From Vibrio coralliilyticus (GTDB lineage: Bacteria > Pseudomonadota > Gammaproteobacteria > Enterobacterales > Vibrionaceae), in contig NZ_CP024627.1 of assembly GCF_024449095.1 (NCBI RefSeq), positions 1,674,001 through 1,738,000 on the forward strand: a DNA stretch of 64,000 nucleotides. The letters run 5' to 3'. Each line of letters begins with the position of its first letter. Positions within the stretch are counted from its first letter, which is position 1. This document shows positions 55,082 through 64,000 of the stretch, in pieces. The notes under the pieces are model-generated. The model ran no database searches and was not told the origin of the DNA. It worked only from the letters and a program-made list of their open reading frames with translations. The position numbers were made by a program, and so were the translations under genes.

Positions 55082-58000
55082 TTATTGTGCTTCGTTGGCA
55101 AAGTAATTGACAAACAAGCGATACACTGGCTCGAACCAATCATGGTCGAAGTCGCGTAATTTGCGTAAATGGAAAATAGTCCCTGAGAGAAAGGCGTTCG
55201 AGATCTCACTGGGAACTCTATTGCTGGCAAGCGCCGCAGCAAAAATAGGCCAATAGATCACACCTGATTGAAACGCCCCGTTCACAGGAAACTCAAACGG
55301 CAAAAGATTTAGACGCTGACACCAATGTTTCAGCTCACTCCCCATCTCTGTTGGCCAATCATCATCTTCACTGTGTGTATGGAGTAAGTCTTGATACCAA
55401 CCATTCATCATCATCTGCATCATAGGAAGTGGTATTTGACAGGAACTTTGCTGAAGCAAGATCGATTTAATCTCTGTGTCATTCAAGATTGGGATGGCAA
55501 GCCCCAGCTTTGATACTTGCTGCTCAACCATACTTGTTACTATGGCAGCCTCAAGCCCTATTGCTTGGAGTGTTTGAGTCAACAACGATATTGCATGCTG
55601 CCAATGAGATATCTCAATTGTTTCCCATAGTAATGGCAGTTCTGCATCCATTTGAGACAAGCATTTATCGTCAAACTCTAAACGGAATATAGCCACTGCG
55701 AGAGCACGCTCATTTCGCACTAAATGACGCCAAACTTCAAACGTCGGTAAAGGTAAGTGACCATAATTCAAGTAAGTCTGCTTCAGGTACTCCCAACCAC
55801 TGTGCGACCAATCCTCGGCCATTTGATCAATAACATCGGCAATCACATCTGGCTCAAATTGAGGATGAAACAACTGTGAGGCCTTTTGCAGTGTTTTTAC
55901 TTCGCCGTTACGCTCGTGAGCCTCCCCAGGGAAAAACTTAGCTCGAAAAAACACATCAGAGCCTTTTGCAGGGATGACTAGCCAAGGACCGTCACGATGA
56001 ACCATATCAGGCAGTTCGTACTCACCATTGGTCTCTCTCTCGCTATGGTTCGGTTGCAATACGAACGAAGGTTGCTCTGGATTGGCCAATGACATTAATA
56101 CAGGTTGTGTTTTGCTCGCTTCGGAAACAGCCGATGAACGCACTGATACAGTGTTATTCTGTCTGTCATGCTCTAGCATGGTGGAATAGTGGCTAACTAT
56201 GAAGGTCAAGGTACGCCCTGGACCAGTGAGGCGTAGTTCGACCTCACTATCAAGCATTTCTGATAAAGACAGCAGTTCTAATATTTGCCCTTTCAAGCCA
56301 TATAAACTGATCTCCACTGGTTTATCTGTAACCTTGTATTGCCAGCGAAAGTAAGGTGGTACATGGAACTGTGAGTGCGCTTTTGCTCGTAATTCAGCCT
56401 CAAGCTGAAACGTCGCTGGTATGCCGCGAGTCGAGAACAAGAACAAGCGACTGCCTAACAAATCCTCTACCGAAAGTCGCTGTGAAAGTGGTCGTCCAGC
56501 TTTGTCGTAGGCCACGGCTCCGCGTGCAGGGAAAGGAACATCTATTGTGATTGGTGCAGCTAAAATATTTGCTTGAATTGCAAAGCGTACCGAGGCTGGC
56601 GGCTTATCATTAGCTATCAAGCGAACTTCTTTCACACCTTCTGCATTGGCAAAAGATTCAACGCTTACCGAATCGCTGATTAGTTTCCAAGTACAAGGCG
56701 ATTTTGTTAAGAAACGAATCACCCCTAGTTTAGGCTGACCACCATTTTCAAACTCAACGTCAAAGTCTTTAGGTAAAATACCAACTTTTTTCTTCAGTTT
56801 TACAAGCCCATGCTCATCTTTGACTGTCAACAATTGCCTACCATTAAACTCACTCGCGCTAAGAGAGCTTAGCGGCGTATTCTCAAGGTAGATGACCAAC
56901 TCTTCTTCAACAGATAATGGCGATTGCGAAAGTTCGTCAACTACCTTTGGTATGCCTCTGAATACCATTGCTGGTTGCGTCGGATATTGAACTTGCTCAC
57001 CTTTTAACACGTAGCCCTGTGTCGTGAAGTCATCAGAGCCCGAAGTGACAATGTACCTCTCATCCGAGCCAATTTTAATCTCACATTGACCATTTAGAAG
57101 ATAAATGGGTAAATCATTAAATTGAATATTCGCTAACTCTAGCTCACCATAAACCGACTGTACGATGGCGTTCGCAGGCAATAAAAGGGCAACCTTGGAT
57201 CTACGGGTTGAAAACGTGGACTGACTCATGACTTCCCACTTGTCACCGTCACTAGATAGCGTCAGTGGCGATTCCCCAATATCTAACGAACTATTGGGAA
57301 GTGTGATATCAGCCAGTTTACGACCGGATTGCATAGCAACGACATAAAGCTCACTACTTGGCTTTTTCCTGCGAACTTCAACGGTAGGGTTTCGCATCCT
57401 TACCGATATTCCACCCTCACTTGATTGCGCAAAACCCGTACCTAACGATGCAATTTGCTCTGCACCTTCAAATACCGCTAACTCCAACCGACTTGAGGTT
57501 AACGCACTCAAAGATAATTCAAAAACACACTGATGAGGTAACGAAACTAACGAATAGATCGCCTGCTGACCGAACGATATTGAGTGGCGGCATTGCAAAC
57601 GCTTCCTTACTGTTCGCGCTTTATTCACCTCTTTAGAGGCTGTAGATAACAATTGGCTTAGAAAGGCAGACCCGGTTTCATTTTCCAAGGGCAAAGGAAA
57701 ACTATCGCGCCAACTAGGAAACTGCTTGTCCAGATACTGCGCAGGATTCGTTTGTGTTTCGAGACCGAACTGATAAACCAAGCTATCTAGTCTGTCTATC
57801 ATTCTGGTAATGAGCCTTACGGTACGATCGGTTTGCAAAGTTTCAGGGAATGCAGTGATGCGAGAGCTAATCAGTGCCTCAATGGCATGACTACCCAAAG
57901 CCTTAGCGTCTTGATAACGTTCGAAAATTGCATAAAAGGTATCCTGATAGTGATTAGATTGCTGCAAACTAGCATCTGTCGACAAAAGGTTGGAGGGCAA

Positions 58001-58456
58001 CCCTCCCTCACTAAACACCGAGCCAATATAATCATTGTGGCCATTACTAAACTTGGCCAATGGTTTCTTCCAATACCTTGTCAACCCTTTCGAGACAATG
58101 TCACTTATTTGCGGGTGAGTTAGTTCTAAATCTAAGCTTTGAAAAATAGGTTGCCAACTCCAGTCTCGACTGTATTCACGACGAAACCATTCCGCTCCAT
58201 ACAAAACAAACGCCGCACACCATTTATCGGAAAAATGACTTTTTACCGATAAACTTGCGCCGTTAGCCAGAGTTTTTCTTAATGACTTATACTCTTGTCG
58301 CGTCATCTGATACTGGAACAAACCCTCGTTAACACTAATGCTCTTATCTTTGCGTTTGTTGATAAAGTCATCTAGCCAATGACTGATTGATTGGTTCCGA
58401 TTAAGAGAGAGCGTACTACGGTTCGATAAACCACTTGAATCTGTTTGAATAGTCAT
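55082..58456 (-). CDS. druH: DruH-like large protein of unknown fold (Druantia type III)
   Basis: A 1124-residue protein with no recognisable catalytic motif, signal peptide or membrane segment. It is rich in beta-type stretches in the middle and helical at both ends. Seen: WLDDFINKRKDKSISVNEGL at the start, a repeat of small polar/hydrophobic beta strands at about 300-850, and acidic helices near the C-terminus (DVIADVIDQMAEDWSHSGWE). Size, position directly before the druE-like gene (9-base gap) and absence of other Druantia genes match DruH of type III. ATG 58456 is chosen; ATG 58471 is also possible. Confidence 0.75.
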   Translation of the reverse strand: MTIQTDSSGLSNRSTLSLNRNQSISHWLDDFINKRKDKSISVNEGLFQYQMTRQEYKSLRKTLANGASLSVKSHFSDKWCAAFVLYGAEWFRREYSRDWSWQPIFQSLDLELTHPQISDIVSKGLTRYWKKPLAKFSNGHNDYIGSVFSEGGLPSNLLSTDASLQQSNHYQDTFYAIFERYQDAKALGSHAIEALISSRITAFPETLQTDRTVRLITRMIDRLDSLVYQFGLETQTNPAQYLDKQFPSWRDSFPLPLENETGSAFLSQLLSTASKEVNKARTVRKRLQCRHSISFGQQAIYSLVSLPHQCVFELSLSALTSSRLELAVFEGAEQIASLGTGFAQSSEGGISVRMRNPTVEVRRKKPSSELYVVAMQSGRKLADITLPNSSLDIGESPLTLSSDGDKWEVMSQSTFSTRRSKVALLLPANAIVQSVYGELELANIQFNDLPIYLLNGQCEIKIGSDERYIVTSGSDDFTTQGYVLKGEQVQYPTQPAMVFRGIPKVVDELSQSPLSVEEELVIYLENTPLSSLSASEFNGRQLLTVKDEHGLVKLKKKVGILPKDFDVEFENGGQPKLGVIRFLTKSPCTWKLISDSVSVESFANAEGVKEVRLIANDKPPASVRFAIQANILAAPITIDVPFPARGAVAYDKAGRPLSQRLSVEDLLGSRLFLFSTRGIPATFQLEAELRAKAHSQFHVPPYFRWQYKVTDKPVEISLYGLKGQILELLSLSEMLDSEVELRLTGPGRTLTFIVSHYSTMLEHDRQNNTVSVRSSAVSEASKTQPVLMSLANPEQPSFVLQPNHSERETNGEYELPDMVHRDGPWLVIPAKGSDVFFRAKFFPGEAHERNGEVKTLQKASQLFHPQFEPDVIADVIDQMAEDWSHSGWEYLKQTYLNYGHLPLPTFEVWRHLVRNERALAVAIFRLEFDDKCLSQMDAELPLLWETIEISHWQHAISLLTQTLQAIGLEAAIVTSMVEQQVSKLGLAIPILNDTEIKSILLQQSSCQIPLPMMQMMMNGWYQDLLHTHSEDDDWPTEMGSELKHWCQRLNLLPFEFPVNGAFQSGVIYWPIFAAALASNRVPSEISNAFLSGTIFHLRKLRDFDHDWFEPVYRLFVNYFANEAQ

Positions 58457-58648
58457 AAAACAACCTATCATGTTAGCTGATGTTGTTAATTGGCTGAAAT
58501 TAATTAGTTATTTTTAACTGCCAGTCCCAACCTTGCAAAAGTAAATATGCCAATAGCGTATCGCTATCTTGGAGAGTTTGTATTCTTACCTTGAGTGCAG
58601 GCTCACCCTCACACGACTTCTCGAACTAAATTCATGTAACAACATAAC

Positions 58649-58771
58649 TCACTCGACCGGCGCTCTTTTCTTCATAAGCTTATGAACAGGTGATTCAGCG
58701 GTCACCATTAGGCTCGCTCTACTCAACTTTAAACGGTTATGCAAGAGGCCTCTTTGGTGTTTGTCTTCCAT
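58649..58771 (-). CDS. Possible small protein before druH
   Basis: A 40-codon frame, MEDKHQRGLLHNRLKLSRAS then a basic stretch and stop, runs in the same direction as druH and ends about 190 bases before it. GAAGGG lies 8 bases before its ATG. It is strongly basic with no known motif. It could be a leader peptide, a small regulator or just chance. Confidence 0.22.
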   Translation of the reverse strand: MEDKHQRGLLHNRLKLSRASLMVTAESPVHKLMKKRAPVE

Positions 58772-58857
58772 GGCGAAGCACCCTTCACAAATTTAGGAGT
58801 ATGTGAGAATTTATGGAATATAGCCTACTATGAAAACGCCGTTATATATCGCCATAT

Positions 58858-58885
58858 ACAAAAAAGCACGCCTTTCAGCGTGCTT
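58858..58885 (-). terminator. Terminator of the hsd operon
   Basis: On the minus strand AAGCACGC / GCGTGCTT with a 6-base loop, followed by TTTTTTG, 13 bases past the hsdS stop. Confidence 0.85.
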
Positions 58886-58898
58886 GTGTTTTTATAAA

Positions 58899-60299
58899 TT
58901 AAGAGTTTTCTGCAGCCTTGCTAACACCACTTGCTTTGACTGCTCTTTTCTTTGCCGCTTCGGCTTTTTTGGCTGCCTTGGCTAGGGCTTCGGCCTCTTT
59001 GCGAGCCGCGGCGATACGCTCTAGTAGTTTGTTGGCTGGCTCGTCGTTTGGATCTTGCTCCACCAGTTCACCACGGAAGGCTTTTGCCAAAATGCTTTGG
59101 GTTAGGTTATCTACCCTCGCCTGCGCTTTTTTCACTTGCGCTTCGATGGTGTCAGCGAACGCAAAGTATTGGTCGACTAGACGAACGATTTCTTTTTGCT
59201 CATCAAGAGAATAAGTATCAATAACAAGCTCACCTAGGGTCGATGTATTTAAATATGGCTGATCTGATCCTTTAAGGTTAGCTTCTACTTGCTTTCTAAA
59301 CTCCGAGCTTCGTAAACATAAGAACAAGTAATCTAAAGATAGAGTCCCAACTACAGCTTCTTTCACTCGTAACCTTGCTACTCGTTGATATAAAGTTGCT
59401 GGTAGGTCATTACTTTCAATTTTAGCGATCTTTAACGTACCGTTTGTAATTGGTCGATTTAACGCCATCACCAAATCGCAGTCACTTAAACAAAAGTCTT
59501 TATATTCCTGAGCAAGATCTAGCGATACAAATGATTCCTTGTCCCACTTCGCTTTTCCATATCCAACATTTGCGATTTGAAGTAAACGACTACCTTCTTC
59601 TGAGTACTGAGATTTTTTAAATGCTATTCCAGAAGTGATATCTAATACTTCTTTTAGTTTACATTCGAATTGCTCAGATCTTTCAAACCCATACTCTTCC
59701 GTCAACTTGCCCGACACCGCAGAAGCGAGTATCGATTGGCGGAAGCGTTTTAGCAAGTCTGGAATGCCATCTAGGCGGGCTTTGATGGTGTCGACCTGTG
59801 CCAATACCTCATCGAGTTTTTCAACGATGCGTTTTTGTTCGGCTAGTGGGGCTAGAGGAAATTCTAAAGCATTGATGACTTCAAGCCTAACCCCTTTAAC
59901 TGTAGTACCTGTACCCAATGACTCAATTTTCAATCCTTGAGAACGGTACCAATATTCGAAGTAGTAATCATCGACTTCTCTATTGACGAACAAGGCCTTC
60001 AAGTCTTGGTTAATCGCAGAATCAAAACTTGCACGGACTATTTTTCCTAAACTCATACGAGTGGCAATAATCGGCGTTCCAGCAGGAATAACATTGGTAC
60101 TACTGTTATCAATCGCTTCTTGGGTAATATGATCAATGGTGTCAGTAAGATACGACTTATTCATATCCTTCACTGTCATCCAAGGGATATCACCTTCATA
60201 GTAGGAAGGAACTGATTTACTCGGTGTCCCTCCTCCTACAATCTTGTCTACTACCTCATTTAAGAGAATAGCTCTCCAACCCTTCGGCAAATTACTCAT
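58899..60299 (-). CDS. hsdS: Type I restriction-modification specificity subunit HsdS
   Basis: A 466-residue DNA-recognition subunit. Two target-recognition domains: about 1-150 (LPKGWRAILLNEVVDKIVGG... PSYYEGDIPWMTVKDM) and 200-355 (LKEVLDITSGIAFKKSQYSE... LATLYQRVARLRV region). Each is followed by a conserved helical arm: PLAEQKRIVEKLDEVLAQVD and DEQKEIVRLVDQYFAFADTI. The C-terminus is a long Ala/Lys/Glu-rich tail. The bipartite target cannot be read from sequence. The start overlaps the hsdM stop by one base. Confidence 0.94.
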   Translation of the reverse strand: MSNLPKGWRAILLNEVVDKIVGGGTPSKSVPSYYEGDIPWMTVKDMNKSYLTDTIDHITQEAIDNSSTNVIPAGTPIIATRMSLGKIVRASFDSAINQDLKALFVNREVDDYYFEYWYRSQGLKIESLGTGTTVKGVRLEVINALEFPLAPLAEQKRIVEKLDEVLAQVDTIKARLDGIPDLLKRFRQSILASAVSGKLTEEYGFERSEQFECKLKEVLDITSGIAFKKSQYSEEGSRLLQIANVGYGKAKWDKESFVSLDLAQEYKDFCLSDCDLVMALNRPITNGTLKIAKIESNDLPATLYQRVARLRVKEAVVGTLSLDYLFLCLRSSEFRKQVEANLKGSDQPYLNTSTLGELVIDTYSLDEQKEIVRLVDQYFAFADTIEAQVKKAQARVDNLTQSILAKAFRGELVEQDPNDEPANKLLERIAAARKEAEALAKAAKKAEAAKKRAVKASGVSKAAENS

Positions 60300-61885
60300 T
60301 ACTCTGCCTCCGGCTTTTCTGCCAAGCCAAATGCTTCTTCAAGTAACTGCTTTTGCCCTTCCGCTTCATCACTCGCGCCAAGTGCTTGCATCAATTGGTA
60401 AATTTCAGACATAGCTTCTGTTAGCTCTGCCATTGCTTCACCGGCGAGCACTTCTGGCTCTGGCAAGTTTTCTGCGCTGGTGGCTTCTAAATCTTTAAGC
60501 CATGAAATATCTAAGCTATCGCCTTTTTGATCGCGAATGTAGTCACGACTGAACTTGCGGAAGCGCGCGTTTTCGATGATATGTTCAACACTGTCCTGAC
60601 CTTCAGCAAAAATGTTGCCCAAAGTCTCGTAAACACCCTCTTCACGATGAGACTGACCGTTTTTATCTGCGCCATAAGCGTTCACAAACGCCTCAAAATG
60701 CTTTTCGGTTAGTGGACGGCGTTTACCAAAGGTGTTCATGTTGGTACGCATATCAAATACCCATGTTTCTTTGGTACAACCTTTGTCTTGATTCTTGTTC
60801 TCTGGCGTGCCTTTTTGAAAGAAGAGTACGTTGGTCTTCACGCCCTGAGCGTAGAAGATACCTGTTGGCAAACGCAAGATGGTGTGCAGGTTACACTTGT
60901 CCATCAGGTCTCGGCGAATCTCTGTACCCTTACCGCCTTCGAATAGCACGTTATCTGGAATTACCACCGCTGCACGGCCGCCTGGCTCTAGCGCATCATA
61001 GATATGCTGCATAAAACAGAGCTGCTTGTTACCAGTTGGGTGAACAAAGGTGCGGGTAATATTGGTACTTGCTGCGCTACCAAACGGAGGGTTGGTTAAA
61101 ATCACATTGGCACTTGGCAGATTTTCGCCTGCGCTACCCAGGGTGTTACCTAAACGAATCGCGCCTTCATCTTGATCACCTTCAATATCGTGCAGTAGGC
61201 AGTTCATTAGTGCTAGACGGCGCGTTTCTGGTACCAATTCCAAACCAACAAAGGCTTTGGTCATTTGAAACTCTTGATCATCATCGTCTAGATCATCTAA
61301 ATCGTTGGTTTGTGATTTGATGTATTTATCCGCCTCAATCAAGAAACCTGCTGTGCCTGCTGCTGGATCTTGAATCACTTCACGCGGCTGTGGCTGCATG
61401 ACTTTGATGATGGTGCTGATAAGTGAACGTGGCGTAAAGTACTGACCTGCGCCGGATTTAGTTTCGTTCGCGTTCTTTTGCAGTAAGCCTTCGTACATAT
61501 CGCCGAAGTCATCACGGCTTTTACCTTCTCCGCTCTCATACCAATCTAAACTGTCCATATTGTTGACCAGTTCCGTTAGCTGAGCAGGCTGGGTAATGGT
61601 GGTATTTACGTTTTGGAAAATCGCACGAACAATCGCATGCTCATCGGCGCCAAGCTGAACTAGCATGTTACGATAGAATTGGTGCTGCTCTTGACCAATT
61701 TTGGCTTTTAGATCGCCCCAACGATAACCTTTCGGTAGCAGATCTTCTTCTTGACCAGTTTGTTCGCACATTTTAAGAAACAGTAGCGACGCTAATTCAT
61801 TTACGTAGTTTTGGTAAGACACACCGCCATCACGCAGGTTGTCACACAGTTTCCACAGTTTGGCGACTAGATCATTGTTGTTCAT
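60299..61885 (-). CDS. hsdM: Type I restriction-modification methyltransferase subunit HsdM
   Basis: A 528-residue N6-adenine methyltransferase. The N-terminal helical domain (HsdM_N) is followed by the SAM site DPAAGTAGFLIEADKY (Asp173) and the catalytic NPPFGSAAS (Asn265). GQYFTPRSL lies before. It marks host DNA and joins HsdS and HsdR in the restriction complex. Gene order in the direction of transcription is hsdR-hsdM-hsdS; 81 bases separate it from hsdR and that gap holds an 8-bp hairpin (GCTGACGG / CCGTCAGC at 61908-61936). Confidence 0.95.
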   Translation of the reverse strand: MNNNDLVAKLWKLCDNLRDGGVSYQNYVNELASLLFLKMCEQTGQEEDLLPKGYRWGDLKAKIGQEQHQFYRNMLVQLGADEHAIVRAIFQNVNTTITQPAQLTELVNNMDSLDWYESGEGKSRDDFGDMYEGLLQKNANETKSGAGQYFTPRSLISTIIKVMQPQPREVIQDPAAGTAGFLIEADKYIKSQTNDLDDLDDDDQEFQMTKAFVGLELVPETRRLALMNCLLHDIEGDQDEGAIRLGNTLGSAGENLPSANVILTNPPFGSAASTNITRTFVHPTGNKQLCFMQHIYDALEPGGRAAVVIPDNVLFEGGKGTEIRRDLMDKCNLHTILRLPTGIFYAQGVKTNVLFFQKGTPENKNQDKGCTKETWVFDMRTNMNTFGKRRPLTEKHFEAFVNAYGADKNGQSHREEGVYETLGNIFAEGQDSVEHIIENARFRKFSRDYIRDQKGDSLDISWLKDLEATSAENLPEPEVLAGEAMAELTEAMSEIYQLMQALGASDEAEGQKQLLEEAFGLAEKPEAE

Positions 61886-61966
61886 GTTTGTTCTCTAATT
61901 GGTTGTGGCTGACGGCTCTTCGAACCAACCGTCAGCTCAATATTTTTCTGGGGTGATTGTATGATT

Positions 61967-64000
61967 TTAGGCGGGTTCATCCCACATATATTCATTGAAT
62001 TGGGTGAGTATGCTGTCTAATTCGTCATTGAAGACGTTCATAAGCTTACGTTTACCACCTTTTCGCTTGTAGTTACCCGTTTTAAAGGTGTCATCATCGA
62101 GTATGACTTTATCCTTGATAGAAGCGGCTAATCTATCTAACCAGCTCAACTGCTCATCGTTCCAATCGTTAGCGGCCTTAATGCGTTCCAAAGCTAAATC
62201 AACCCGTTGTTCAAACGGCATTAGCGCATCGCCAATGGAGGCTCGGCGAATATGCCCAATGAGCTTAGCCGCTATGTCTTGGTTTTTGGCGGTTTTCCAT
62301 GCGCTGCGCAGAGTCGAATCGTTGAAGTTTTGGTTATCGAACCACTCTTGCAGCTCAATCAATCCTTTGCGGGTCAAATCCCGTGGTTGATTGATGATAA
62401 TGTCTAGCGCTTCTTGCTGGTTGCTTGAAGCCCCGACCAATTTATCAAACGCTTCCAAGAAGTCTTCCGCATTATCGAACTCGCCATACGTTTGTTTCAC
62501 TTCGACAATTTCATCATGCACGTCGGTAAAAATAGGCATATCACGCAGGGCGTTAATATCACTCTTTAAGCTCTCGAGTCGGCTAACTAGGTTAGTCACT
62601 TTGTTAAACACTTCTGCCGACCATTTTGGCCCTTTGTCTTTAAGGGTTTTCGGTAAGCTGGCAAAATCACACCCTGCACTGTTTAAACACACTTCATCAA
62701 TGCGTTTAATGTGCTCATCCACTTGTTTGGATTTATTGCGGTTAAACTGTGCATGGCTAACGATGCGTTGCAGCTTAGACACCAGTTGCTCGTGGCTATG
62801 CTCGGCAAAACTGCGGCCATCGGCTTCGATGGTTTTATAAGTTTCTGAGTCAGTAATTTCGTTAACCAGTGTTTGCAATTCCACTTGAGGGCACACCACC
62901 ACAGGGCGCATGGTATCGACACTTTGCAGCGTAGAATAGAGATCGACCGCATCAAAAATACGGAATGAGGTTTTACCCGCTTGTGGGCATAAGCGAGTCG
63001 CACGGCCTTTCATCTGTTCATAGAGAATTCGGCTGCGAACCTTGCGCATGAAAACCAAATTACAAATGCTTGGAATATCGATACCAGTGGTGAGCAAATC
63101 CACGGTAACCACGATGTTTGGCAAACGCTCTTTATTAAAGCGAGTGATCATGGATTGCACTTTGGTGGAATCTTTATCGGAATCACCGGTGATTTTAATG
63201 ATGGCGTCATGCTCAAGCTCAGGATACTTAGCCTTAAACGCACTGCGCAGCTCTTCCACCACCATATCCGCATGAGTGTTATTCACACAAAATACTAAGG
63301 TTTTTTGCGGATTGGTAGGATCTACATGGTTAACAGGATCGATATGATTGGTCAGCTCTTCACACACCACTTTATTAAAATTCGAGGCGATTAAGGTACG
63401 GTTAAAGTCGGCAACTTCAAAGCCTTGCTCGTCTTCAAGCTGATCATTGAGCAGTTCACCTTGATTGGATAAACGCTGAACTTCGGTACCTTGTGATAGA
63501 TAGAGCCCGTCTTTGCTAAGTTTGGTCATGATCTTAATCGGTGGTTCTTGGTCGCACAGGTAGCCATCAATCACCGCTTTACGATAGCTGTAACGGTAAA
63601 CGGGCTTTTGCTGCTCTCCACCGAAGATATCAATGGTGTGCAACGCTGGCGTTGCGGTCAGTGCCACTTTTACCGCATCAAAATGATCAATAATACGACG
63701 GTAAGAAGAGATAAAGTCTTGCTGATTACGGAACTTCTCTTCACCTTCGGTTTGCTCTTTATCGAGTATGTATCCACGGTGCGCTTCATCAACAATGATG
63801 CAGTCGTAACGGCCTACAGGCATCACTTCATCACTCTGTAACGTGCGCTTAACCAGTGATTGCACCGTGGCAACATGGATTTTGGTGCTGTCCTCAGGGA
63901 AACGGTCAGTTAGCCCTTTAATGTTGAAGATAGCGTTAAAGGTATCGCCTTTGATGTTGGTATCTTCAAACGAGTCTAGCGCCTGTTTACCCAGTGAGGT
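61967..64000 (-). CDS. hsdR: Type I restriction endonuclease subunit HsdR (EcoEI-like), partial
   Basis: The open frame runs to the window edge, so the N-terminus (nuclease domain and Walker A) lies outside; 677 residues are visible. Seen: KIHVATVQSL, the DEAH-box IIVDEAHRGY, TATPALHTIDIFG (motif III), VTVDLLTTGIDIPSICNLVF and QMKGRATRL (motif VI). The C-terminal domain ends FNDELDSILTQFNEYMW, as in EcoEI-type HsdR. A GTG at 63865 is internal, since the frame continues upstream with conserved sequence. It translocates and cuts unmethylated DNA. Confidence 0.94.
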   Translation of the reverse strand, partial: TSLGKQALDSFEDTNIKGDTFNAIFNIKGLTDRFPEDSTKIHVATVQSLVKRTLQSDEVMPVGRYDCIIVDEAHRGYILDKEQTEGEEKFRNQQDFISSYRRIIDHFDAVKVALTATPALHTIDIFGGEQQKPVYRYSYRKAVIDGYLCDQEPPIKIMTKLSKDGLYLSQGTEVQRLSNQGELLNDQLEDEQGFEVADFNRTLIASNFNKVVCEELTNHIDPVNHVDPTNPQKTLVFCVNNTHADMVVEELRSAFKAKYPELEHDAIIKITGDSDKDSTKVQSMITRFNKERLPNIVVTVDLLTTGIDIPSICNLVFMRKVRSRILYEQMKGRATRLCPQAGKTSFRIFDAVDLYSTLQSVDTMRPVVVCPQVELQTLVNEITDSETYKTIEADGRSFAEHSHEQLVSKLQRIVSHAQFNRNKSKQVDEHIKRIDEVCLNSAGCDFASLPKTLKDKGPKWSAEVFNKVTNLVSRLESLKSDINALRDMPIFTDVHDEIVEVKQTYGEFDNAEDFLEAFDKLVGASSNQQEALDIIINQPRDLTRKGLIELQEWFDNQNFNDSTLRSAWKTAKNQDIAAKLIGHIRRASIGDALMPFEQRVDLALERIKAANDWNDEQLSWLDRLAASIKDKVILDDDTFKTGNYKRKGGKRKLMNVFNDELDSILTQFNEYMWDEPA

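Larger units (their letters stand above)
58457..58898. other. Spacer between druH and the hsd operon
   Basis: About 440 bases holding the promoter of the Druantia pair on the minus strand, the hsd terminator at its right end and one possible small reading frame (58649-58771). No promoter was chosen. Confidence 0.45.

Noticed and set aside
48794..58456. DISARM (drmA/drmB) as an identity for the large helicase pair
   Set aside because: In DISARM the helicase DrmA and the DUF1998 protein DrmB are separate proteins and a methyltransferase and a PLD protein are expected; here one 2092-residue protein carries both parts and its partner has no such motif.
62400..62840. Long antisense open frames opposite hsdR and druE
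   Set aside because: They follow the codon structure of the sense genes, have no ribosome sites and give translations without known motifs; they are shadows of the real genes.
1..64000. CRISPR arrays, insertion sequences, prophage genes
   Set aside because: No set of regularly spaced repeats, no transposase or integrase motif and no terminal inverted repeats with target duplications were recognised anywhere in the window.

Overview
The window looks like chromosomal DNA of a Vibrio species (class Gammaproteobacteria, family Vibrionaceae). The evidence is a near-complete syp symbiosis/biofilm polysaccharide locus in its usual order, the lineage-typical small proteins DUF2960 and DUF3802, an AcfC-type periplasmic protein, a NorM MATE pump and a MobB-MoeA fusion. 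The locus has no sypE between sypD and sypF, so it is not laid out like the V. fischeri locus.

Layout. 1-4.5 kb is accessory-like: a VAO/PCMH-type FAD oxidase with a coupled unknown protein, a short remnant of a short-chain dehydrogenase, a tandem pair of small membrane proteins whose first copy is frameshifted at an A-heptamer, and two small unknown genes. 4.5-11.8 kb holds the ABC-F ATPase YbiT (apparently without a standard start codon), a four-gene ECF sigma/anti-sigma operon with an AcfC-like binding protein and a repeat protein, then mobA and a mobB-moeA fusion whose MoeA half is internally deleted. 12.2-14.7 kb is an orphan TadE/TadF/TadG-like group abutting a truncated GNAT pseudogene. 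15-26.5 kb is ordinary core genome: nagK, tapT, a sterol-desaturase-like enzyme, a chemoreceptor, an NlpC/P60 lipoprotein, DUF3802, a fructosamine kinase, a CPXCG protein, ribE, norM, DUF3080 and a periplasmic ATP-dependent DNA ligase.

26.7-48.2 kb is the syp locus, sypABCD-(PhnD-like binding protein)-sypFGHIJKLMNOPQR. SypF (hybrid kinase) and SypG (sigma-54 activator) are the control pair. I find inverted-repeat sites matching the known SypG enhancer upstream of sypA (two), sypI and sypM, and a degenerate one upstream of sypP, each 48-69 bases before a sigma-54 promoter. The locus therefore reads as four transcription units: sypA-H, sypI-L, sypM-O and sypP-R. Products cover initiation (SypR), glycosyltransfer (SypH, I, J, N, P, Q), acetylation (SypM), flipping (SypK), polymerisation/ligation (SypL), chain-length control (SypO) and export (SypB, C, D). 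SypE is missing although SypA keeps Ser56.

Two identical tandem tRNA-Val(GAC) genes at 48.4-48.5 kb separate syp from a defence island that continues off the right edge: a two-gene system matching Druantia type III (a 2092-residue helicase with a DUF1998-like C-terminus, and a 1124-residue protein of unknown fold), then a type I restriction-modification system of EcoEI-like type (hsdS, hsdM and a partial hsdR). No integrase, transposase, rRNA or CRISPR array was seen.
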